In this document: positions 51,226-55,042 of the stretch, piece by piece | How positions within the stretch are numbered: position 1 is the first letter of the stretch | Layout: every line of letters begins with the position of its first letter | From: a virus | Strand: one strand, 5' to 3' | Virus record (IMG/VR): IMGVR_UViG_3300044491_000241 | Span: 1-55,042 of that record | DNA: 55,042 nt | Translations under genes and position numbers: made by a program | Notes under the pieces: model-generated | The model's database searches: none | What the model was told of the DNA's origin: nothing | The model's input: the letters and a program-made list of their open reading frames with translations, nothing else

Positions 51226-51615
51226 TTATTTAGTTCTTGTTGGCTGTAAATTCAAGGCCCAAAGATCCATCAGTTCTTTTTCTTTTTCGTGTGCTTCCTT
51301 CTCTTGCCACCTGTCCCAGTAGTCGCTTGTTGTGTCCATCACCAAGCACTTCAGGTACTGCGACACGTGTACCATCTCATGAAACACCGTCAGGGCCATC
51401 TTGTTTGTAGGCATCAGTTGGTTTAGGCGGATGGTGAATTCGTTATCATCCTCAAACATTACATCACCACAGTACTCATCCTTCCTGCGTATGGCTTCGA
51501 AGTTTAGGTGCACATCATCCTCGTCTGGAAACAGATGACCCTGAGAAAAGTCAACCAATTCGCAGATCATATTTTGTTTTCTTTTCGAAAACCTACCGTT
51601 AAAAAATACTATCAT
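51226..51615 (-). CDS. Zincin-like metallopeptidase
   Basis: 129 aa. H79-E80-M-V-H83 (VFHEMVHVSQ) is an HExxH zinc motif, with downstream acidic WQEKEAHEKE offering E107 as a third ligand. Size and layout resemble small SprT/ImmA-like phage zincins. No signal peptide, so cytoplasmic; a host regulator or protein adduct could be the target. Overlaps the upstream gene by four bases (ATGA). Confidence 0.78.
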   Translation of the reverse strand: MIVFFNGRFSKRKQNMICELVDFSQGHLFPDEDDVHLNFEAIRRKDEYCGDVMFEDDNEFTIRLNQLMPTNKMALTVFHEMVHVSQYLKCLVMDTTSDYWDRWQEKEAHEKEKELMDLWALNLQPTRTK

Positions 51616-51797
51616 TTGTCTGTCCTGTTTAAGATGTTACCCTTCACATCCTTGAAGATTACTCTGTGCACCCCATGCCTTTTGAGTAGCCGCCTTTCCA
51701 GTTTCTTTGCTTCCTCTTTTGTGAAAACTGTTGTTACGAAATCCCCGTAGGGGTCACCCAAAAATTCGTAGACCTTGATTGCTCTTGATGCTATCAT
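51612..51797 (-). CDS. Small early protein, unknown
   Basis: 61 aa basic alpha/beta protein (AIKVYEFLGDPYGDFVTTVF, KKLERRLLKRHGVHRVIFKD). Coupled by ATGA overlaps to both neighbours. No motif recognised. Its start lies just before a run of similarly coupled small genes. Confidence 0.65.
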   Translation of the reverse strand: MIASRAIKVYEFLGDPYGDFVTTVFTKEEAKKLERRLLKRHGVHRVIFKDVKGNILNRTDK

Positions 51798-52006
51798 TTC
51801 TTTGATCCTTCCATAGCTAGTATGTCTTGTGTCATACGCTCAAACTTTTCTCGCAGTTCATCATGCTCAAAGTATAGGTATTCCTCAGGCACACGCCCAT
51901 GCATAAAAGATTGAACTTCTTTGTCTGTCCACCAGTGCCAGTCATCAGGCAGAGCCTCAGTTAGGAAGTGCCCTGAAATCATTGCATATACTTCATTATG
52001 TTTCAT
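51794..52006 (-). CDS. Small early protein, unknown
   Basis: 70 aa acidic protein with several aromatic residues (ALPDDWHWWTDKEVQSF, VPEEYLYFEHDELREKF). Soluble, no motif recognised. The stop-start overlaps on both sides mark it as part of one polycistron. Confidence 0.65.
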   Translation of the reverse strand: MKHNEVYAMISGHFLTEALPDDWHWWTDKEVQSFMHGRVPEEYLYFEHDELREKFERMTQDILAMEGSKK

Positions 52007-52242
52007 TACTCTACCTCTTCCCCTGCTAATTCGTCTTGCCTTGCTTCATGTTGTGCCACGATATAAACTGCGTAGTCCAATCTTTCTTTGTATCCCCTTA
52101 GAAATTCCCCTTCGATTGCTAGGTCTGCCGACACACTGCCACGCCGCACACCCGATTGCCTCATTGAATTGATCTGATCTTGCTTGGCCTTAACCATGCT
52201 TTCCATCAGTTTAATTTCTTCTAGTGCTTCCTGATATGTCAT
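52006..52242 (-). CDS. Small helical early protein, unknown
   Basis: 78 aa, nearly all helix, with a coiled-coil-like start (YQEALEEIKLMESMVKAKQD) and an acidic end. No motif recognised. Overlaps the upstream gene by four bases. Confidence 0.65.
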   Translation of the reverse strand: MTYQEALEEIKLMESMVKAKQDQINSMRQSGVRRGSVSADLAIEGEFLRGYKERLDYAVYIVAQHEARQDELAGEEVE

Positions 52243-52529
52243 TGGCTTATCCTCCAGTCATGTTGCTTTGCCATAAGCATGGGTGAACTATGGTCATCTC
52301 TATTCACAAACACATACCCGTTCTCTGTTGATCCCATGCGCCACATGCCAAGCCAGCCTAGCTTGTCCAATAGTTTCTGTGCTACGTCAGCATGGTTGCC
52401 TTCTACGTCAAGGCTGTCATCCCATTCCACAGTGTAGGTTGAACCTCTGTGACCGCTGGATGTCATGGCCTTAACTCTTGGGCCTCTTGTGTTGGTTGGC
52501 CCCAAATATTTTGTCGATATCGTTTGCAT
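52239..52529 (-). CDS. Early protein, unknown, start corrected by ribosome site
   Basis: 96 aa from ATG 52529 with AAGGA 8 nt upstream; a longer open frame reaching 52637 overlaps another gene and lacks a site. Begins MQTISTKYLGPTNTRGPRV, a phrase I recall from small marine phage proteins, then GSTYTVEWDDSL and a LLDKLGWLG helix. Soluble alpha/beta. Function unknown. One-base overlap with the membrane-protein gene upstream (TAATG). Confidence 0.7.
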   Translation of the reverse strand: MQTISTKYLGPTNTRGPRVKAMTSSGHRGSTYTVEWDDSLDVEGNHADVAQKLLDKLGWLGMWRMGSTENGYVFVNRDDHSSPMLMAKQHDWRISQ

Positions 52530-52696
52530 TATATGTCCTTTCCTATCACCCAATTTGATAGCATCACCACCAAAAATATTATCACCATCACTGGTATTGC
52601 TTCCAGCGGATCTTGTACAAAGGGAACAAAGATACACACAAAGATCCCTAGAAAGTTGATGATTGTCAGAAGAAAAACGATCACGTTCTGTTTCAT
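52529..52696 (-). CDS. Small two-TM membrane protein
   Basis: 55 aa. Two hydrophobic segments (about 5-26, VIVFLLTIINFLGIFVCIFV, and 34-46) separated by QDPLEA, ending Gly-Lys-Asp-Ile. The ATG overlaps the previous stop (ATGA) and the stop overlaps the next start (TAATG), which argues strongly for a real gene. It could alter the host inner membrane early in infection. Not recognised. Confidence 0.75.
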   Translation of the reverse strand: MKQNVIVFLLTIINFLGIFVCIFVPFVQDPLEAIPVMVIIFLVVMLSNWVIGKDI

Positions 52697-52893
52697 TTTG
52701 TAACCTTTACCCTATGTTGTTCTGGCGCATCTGGATTTACTTCTAAGCGCAATCCGCCAAGCGCATCCCTAACTGTTATTGTCCCTAATTGTTTCGATAA
52801 CTTAAGGGCTTGTTGCTTTGCTTCCCCCATTGAGTAGACTACATCTAGGGCTGTGCCTCTATCAAACCCACTATATATATAAAAGCTTCTCAT
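52693..52893 (-). CDS. Small early protein, unknown
   Basis: 66 aa basic alpha/beta protein (FYIYSGFDRGTALDVV, AKQQALKLSKQLGTITV, then a Pro/Val tail). No motif recognised. It follows the HhH-type gene by four bases and overlaps the two-TM gene by four. Confidence 0.65.
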   Translation of the reverse strand: MRSFYIYSGFDRGTALDVVYSMGEAKQQALKLSKQLGTITVRDALGGLRLEVNPDAPEQHRVKVTK

Positions 52894-52897
52894 TTTT

Positions 52898-53509
52898 TTA
52901 TACCTCCACCAGATCTACACATTCCACATGATAGCGGGAAACAATATCTCCATTGTCAAGTTGACGGTTGGCTTTGTTACCTGCTACATATTCGCACCAT
53001 GTATTCCACCAATATTCGGTGCCCTCTTGTTGCGTCATTGCAACATATTCTGTAATTTTCTTGCGGCGTGTTTCAGGTTTAACCTTGCCAAGCTTCACTT
53101 GGTTTTCGTTCATGCCTAGTCTTTTGAGATTATGGCTATCAATACATGCCACGTTAAAACCTAGGCATTGAGCAACAAATGCAGCCTTGACCATCCCTAG
53201 ATTGGGCACTGGTAAGAATAACTCTATTGCTGCTACGCAAGCTTCGACGCTATCTGTTCCCATTGTCTCTTTGATATGGTTGATTTTACCCCACAAGAAT
53301 GCGTCATTGCTTCGCATGTATTGTAAACCATCCCCCTTTTTACCCCACATAAAACGGGATTTTGTGCCCTCAATGTTTGTAGTTTTTATTTGACCTTTGC
53401 ACGTAGATAGTCCTGATTGAATTGTTGTCAGTACAAACAATCCTACTGGCACCACAGATTGTTTTTCTTCGCAAACCTCAATGATAGCTTTTACATCACG
53501 TTGATACAT
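52898..53509 (-). CDS. HhH-GPD-like putative DNA glycosylase/helix-hairpin-helix protein
   Basis: 203 aa. LPVPNLGMVKAAFVAQCLG (99-117) has the shape of a helix-hairpin-helix, followed by CIDSHNLKRLG with D124, matching the V-D-T-H-x-x-R segment that carries the catalytic Asp of HhH-GPD base-excision glycosylases. The endonuclease III Lys does not align exactly, so a monofunctional enzyme or a non-enzymatic DNA binder is possible. A WWNTWCEYV segment follows. AAGGGA precedes the ATG. Second gene of the early operon. Confidence 0.6.
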   Translation of the reverse strand: MYQRDVKAIIEVCEEKQSVVPVGLFVLTTIQSGLSTCKGQIKTTNIEGTKSRFMWGKKGDGLQYMRSNDAFLWGKINHIKETMGTDSVEACVAAIELFLPVPNLGMVKAAFVAQCLGFNVACIDSHNLKRLGMNENQVKLGKVKPETRRKKITEYVAMTQQEGTEYWWNTWCEYVAGNKANRQLDNGDIVSRYHVECVDLVEV

Positions 53510-53574
53510 TTTATTTTCCCTTTTCTACTGTTGATCTTATTGAATAGCACCTTGAAAGATGCTATCTTATAAAA

Positions 53575-53724
53575 TCAATCTACTGGAATAACTAACGGCA
53601 AAGAAAGTGCTTCCTCTTTTGTTATCATCATCCAAGCGAATGGATGTTTTTTTGCGTAATTCCCTATTTTCTTGAGATTAGCTTCTGTTGGATTCTCTTT
53701 GTATTTTTGAATAAGCTTAGACAT
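53575..53724 (-). CDS. First early gene, small basic protein
   Basis: 49 aa from ATG 53724, preceded by GGGAA. SKLIQKYKENPTEANLKKIG then YAKKHPFAWMMITKEEALSL: a helical, mixed-charge peptide with good coding character. It is the promoter-proximal gene of the minus-strand unit, directly downstream of the operator region, a place where host-takeover peptides are usual. Not recognised. Confidence 0.65.
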   Translation of the reverse strand: MSKLIQKYKENPTEANLKKIGNYAKKHPFAWMMITKEEALSLPLVIPVD

Positions 53725-53890
53725 TGTTTTGTGTTTCCCGTTGTTTGTTTCGATGATTCATAATTGCTTTTATTTTCATTGATTGCAAGAAAATCTATTT
53801 GTTTGTTTTCAGCACGTTAGAATTTTTTTTAAATTTATTTTCAAGTATTATCTGTAATTTTTGTAGTGTTCTTCTTTTGTTCTTGTTGTC

Positions 53891-53912
53891 TGATTCGTTC
53901 CTGATTCGTTCC
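53891..53912. repeat. 11-bp tandem duplication
   Basis: CTGATTCGTTC occurs twice head to tail. It lies in the leader of the minus-strand early unit. No function can be assigned. Confidence 0.8.
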
Positions 53913-53922
53913 GTATTGCACA

Positions 53923-54002
53923 GGGGATATACTATATAGTGCAGCCATTATTTTTGAGGGGATAGGGTATTTCAGTGACCATTTGACTATAGGGGATATA
54001 CA
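53923..54002. repeat. Three AGGGGATA direct repeats
   Basis: AGGGGATA at 53923, 53958 and 53992, 34-35 bp apart; the first and third extend to AGGGGATATAC. Regular spacing suggests bound protein, just upstream of the four palindromes. Confidence 0.65.
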
Positions 54003-54035
54003 TAAAACTATTTGTTATACCTATTACCCGAAATA

Positions 54036-54144
54036 GTTTAAGGCTAAACGATATTCAGGAAGAATTAGTTTAATGTTAAACTACTTTTATACAATATGGT
54101 TTAATATTAAACTACTTTTCCCCCAGAATAGTTGAACGTTAAAC
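54036..54144. promoter_or_regulatory. Four phased palindromic operators
   Basis: GTTTAAGGCTAAAC (54036-54049), GTTTAATGTTAAAC (54068-54081), GTTTAATATTAAAC (54099-54112) and GTTGAACGTTAAAC (54131-54144). Each is an inverted repeat GTT(T/G)AA-N2-(T/C)TAAAC. Starts are 32, 31 and 32 bp apart, three helical turns, so all face the same side. The last three are followed by TACTTTT. This fits cooperative binding by a dimeric HTH protein or replication iterons. Confidence 0.85.
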
Positions 54145-54348
54145 TACTTTTAGAGGGTCGGGCATGGGCCACTGGGGGGTATAGCGTACGTATATATGCC
54201 CATTGACAGAGAGGGGTATTTTAGGTCTGTTAACCACATTTGGTAAAATAAGTAACGTAATGTTACAATATGTTACAGACTGGGTGTATATCTAGTAGTA
54301 TATACTGCGACATGTTGTCCTTTTATCTTCTTTTTCCTTGTTTAATAC

Positions 54349-54376
54349 TTGAAGCGCGTATAACTATTGGTATAAT
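54349..54376 (+). promoter_or_regulatory. Strong plus-strand promoter with extended -10
   Basis: TTGAAG (54349-54354), 16-bp spacer, TATAAT (54371-54376) preceded by TGG. It is immediately followed by the AT dyads at 54384-54473, which could be operators for it. Confidence 0.6.
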
Positions 54377-54383
54377 ATACTTA

Positions 54384-54473
54384 TAGTAATACTAAGAGTA
54401 CTACTCTTCTACTTATTACTCTTATACATTATACTAAGTATAAGTAATATACTGTAAGTATTACTATTAGTAC
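54384..54473. promoter_or_regulatory. Cluster of AT-rich dyads downstream of promoter
   Basis: TAGTAATACTA (54384-54394), AAGAGT-ACT-ACTCTT, TTATACT-A-AGTATAA and AGTATTACTATTAGTAC (54457-54473). The TAGTAATACTA core also forms the arms of the inverted repeat at 50640-50709. Likely binding sites for a common regulator; transcripts would also fold here. Confidence 0.6.
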
Positions 54474-54546
54474 CCTCTCACCATTGTTTGTAGTCCCTTT
54501 CAGAATAAGTTCGTAGAACTTTTCGAAAGAAAATTCACAACTTAGG

Positions 54547-54574
54547 TTGACTTGTGGAGTACTTTGCGTACAAC
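54547..54574 (+). promoter_or_regulatory. Promoter candidate for the first plus-strand gene
   Basis: TTGACT (54547-54552), 16-bp spacer, TACAAC (54569-54574). The spacer length equals that of the capsid promoter. Transcription would start about 18 nt before the ATG at 54598. Confidence 0.45.
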
Positions 54575-54597
54575 TACAGAAATTAGAAGAACTAAAA

Positions 54598-54852
54598 ATG
54601 AATAAAAAGATAAAGTACTTTGAGTCTGACTCAGTACTTGAAGAATTCTACAAAGCCCTAGCAGATAAAAACGAAAAGAGACTACGAAGAGTACACATTC
54701 CTCGTTCTGATGTCTTCTATGTTCGTAGAGCTTACTATGAGTCTACAGGTAATTGGATATCGCTAGATAGAATGGAACGATCTATGTACCTTGAGGGTAT
54801 GCTAAGGCGACAGGACGTACTAGATCCTGGTAGAAAGAGAGACTGGGAGTAA
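54598..54852 (+). CDS. Small charged protein heading the plus-strand unit
   Basis: 84 aa from ATG 54598 (AGAAG upstream); an upstream in-frame start at 54547 would lie in the promoter. Helical, Arg/Glu-rich: VLEEFYKALADKNEKRLRRV, then RSDVFYVRRAYYESTGN. No motif recognised. Its stop abuts the EF-hand gene ATG (TAAATG), and its final codons are repeated at 1-26 of the window. Confidence 0.7.
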   Translation: MNKKIKYFESDSVLEEFYKALADKNEKRLRRVHIPRSDVFYVRRAYYESTGNWISLDRMERSMYLEGMLRRQDVLDPGRKRDWE

Positions 54853-55042
54853 ATGGTGGTAGATTTTGACATTGATGGTGACGGTAAGATCACTATAGAT
54901 GAAGTAACAATGAAAGAACGTATGCTTGAAGTAGAGCTACGTGAAGAGAAAGCAGAATCCCAAAAGAAAATGGCTTGGATAGCTATGCTTACCATGATTG
55001 TTTTCACAGTATTTCTGTTTACCCCTATGATGTCGGACACTA
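54827..55042. repeat. Right copy of terminal near-repeat
   Basis: Matches 1-216 at 208 of 216 positions without gaps. Together the two copies define a genome unit of about 54,826 bp. Confidence 0.95.
54853..55042 (+). CDS. EF-hand TM protein, partial second copy at window end
   Basis: First 63 codons of the same gene as 27-356, cut by the window end. The EF-hand loop is identical. Of the eight base differences, six are synonymous and the last two, in one codon, change Asn to Thr at residue 63. It represents the genome junction rather than a separate gene unless the duplication is real. Confidence 0.85.
   Translation, partial: MVVDFDIDGDGKITIDEVTMKERMLEVELREEKAESQKKMAWIAMLTMIVFTVFLFTPMMSDT

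Larger units (their letters stand above)
53725..54597. promoter_or_regulatory. Main control region between divergent units
   Basis: About 870 AT-rich bases without a gene. Contents from left to right: the leader of the minus-strand unit; a tandem repeat at 53891-53912; three AGGGGATA copies (53923-54002); four palindromic operators (54036-54144); a GTAAC/GTTAC cluster (54252-54276); a plus promoter (54349-54376); AT dyads (54384-54473); and a second plus promoter (54547-54574). A weak minus-strand promoter candidate has its TATAAT at 54427-54432. Location and content fit both transcriptional control and a replication origin, which sequence alone cannot separate. Confidence 0.7.

Noticed and set aside
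52239-52637. Longer start for the 96-aa early protein
   Set aside because: The added N-terminal 36 residues overlap the two-TM gene in another frame, and the internal ATG 52529 has the ribosome site.
53891-54144. CRISPR array
   Set aside because: Repeats are short palindromes with 17-18 bp gaps and no leader or cas genes; they look like operators or iterons.
54349-54473. tRNA or structured ncRNA in the dyad-rich segment
   Set aside because: No cloverleaf or conserved loop could be drawn; the stems are short and AT-rich, typical of operator DNA.

Overview
This window is essentially a complete genome of a tailed bacteriophage with a podovirus-type virion, about 54.8 kb long. The last 216 bases repeat the first 216 at roughly 96% identity, so the unit is circularly permuted or terminally redundant. 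There is no integrase, no lysogeny repressor that I recognise and no single-subunit RNA polymerase, so it looks virulent and dependent on host RNA polymerase. Gene content (T7-like DNA polymerase, primase-helicase, endonuclease I and SSB; class II ribonucleotide reductase; ThyX; internal virion proteins) and size resemble, from memory, marine podoviruses of the HMO-2011 type. DUF1127 and DUF1289 proteins are characteristic of Alphaproteobacteria, so a marine alphaproteobacterial host is likely. This is inference, not a database result.

Layout. (1) 27-2004, plus strand: lysis region with an EF-hand double-TM protein, an Arg/Ala/Pro-repeat protein, an M15 endopeptidase, a TM/coiled-coil protein, a small secreted protein and a unimolecular-spanin-like lipoprotein. 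(2) 2058-5848: small basic or secreted proteins, a small outer-membrane-type protein and a DUF1127 protein. (3) 5808-24531: terminases, portal, a large CHAP-domain protein, scaffold, major capsid protein with its own promoter, tail tube proteins and three fibre genes. (4) 24631-30156: a sugar cassette with GT9-like glycosyltransferase, O-carbamoyltransferase, GmhB-like phosphatase (inverted), split HldE nucleotidyltransferase and kinase, cupin and HldD-like epimerase. (5) 30171-39472: large internal virion/ejection proteins, including a lytic transglycosylase. A bidirectional terminator separates this from (6) 39506-53724, minus strand: nucleotide metabolism, replication, recombination, a (p)ppGpp-hydrolase-like protein, ThyX, tRNA-Arg(UCU) and many small early genes. 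(7) 53725-54597: about 870 bp of non-coding control DNA with a four-copy palindromic operator array spaced at 31-32 bp, other repeats and plus-strand promoters.

How it fits together. Early minus-strand transcription probably starts in the control region at 53.7-54.6 kb and runs through the replication genes to the terminator at 39.48 kb. Plus-strand transcription starts in the same region and runs through lysis, structural, sugar and ejection genes. NrdJ, MazG and ThyX supply dNTPs; Pol A, primase-helicase, SSB, a Cas4/RecB-like nuclease and endonuclease I replicate and resolve DNA. The sugar cassette covers the last four enzymatic steps of ADP-L-glycero-D-manno-heptose synthesis plus likely transfer and carbamoylation, and is the strongest candidate for an unusual biological system here.

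Several genes listed here are very short and were read directly from the sequence (1435-1608, 5058-5210, 42781-42936, 49879-50058, 50761-50832, 52529-52696, 53575-53724).
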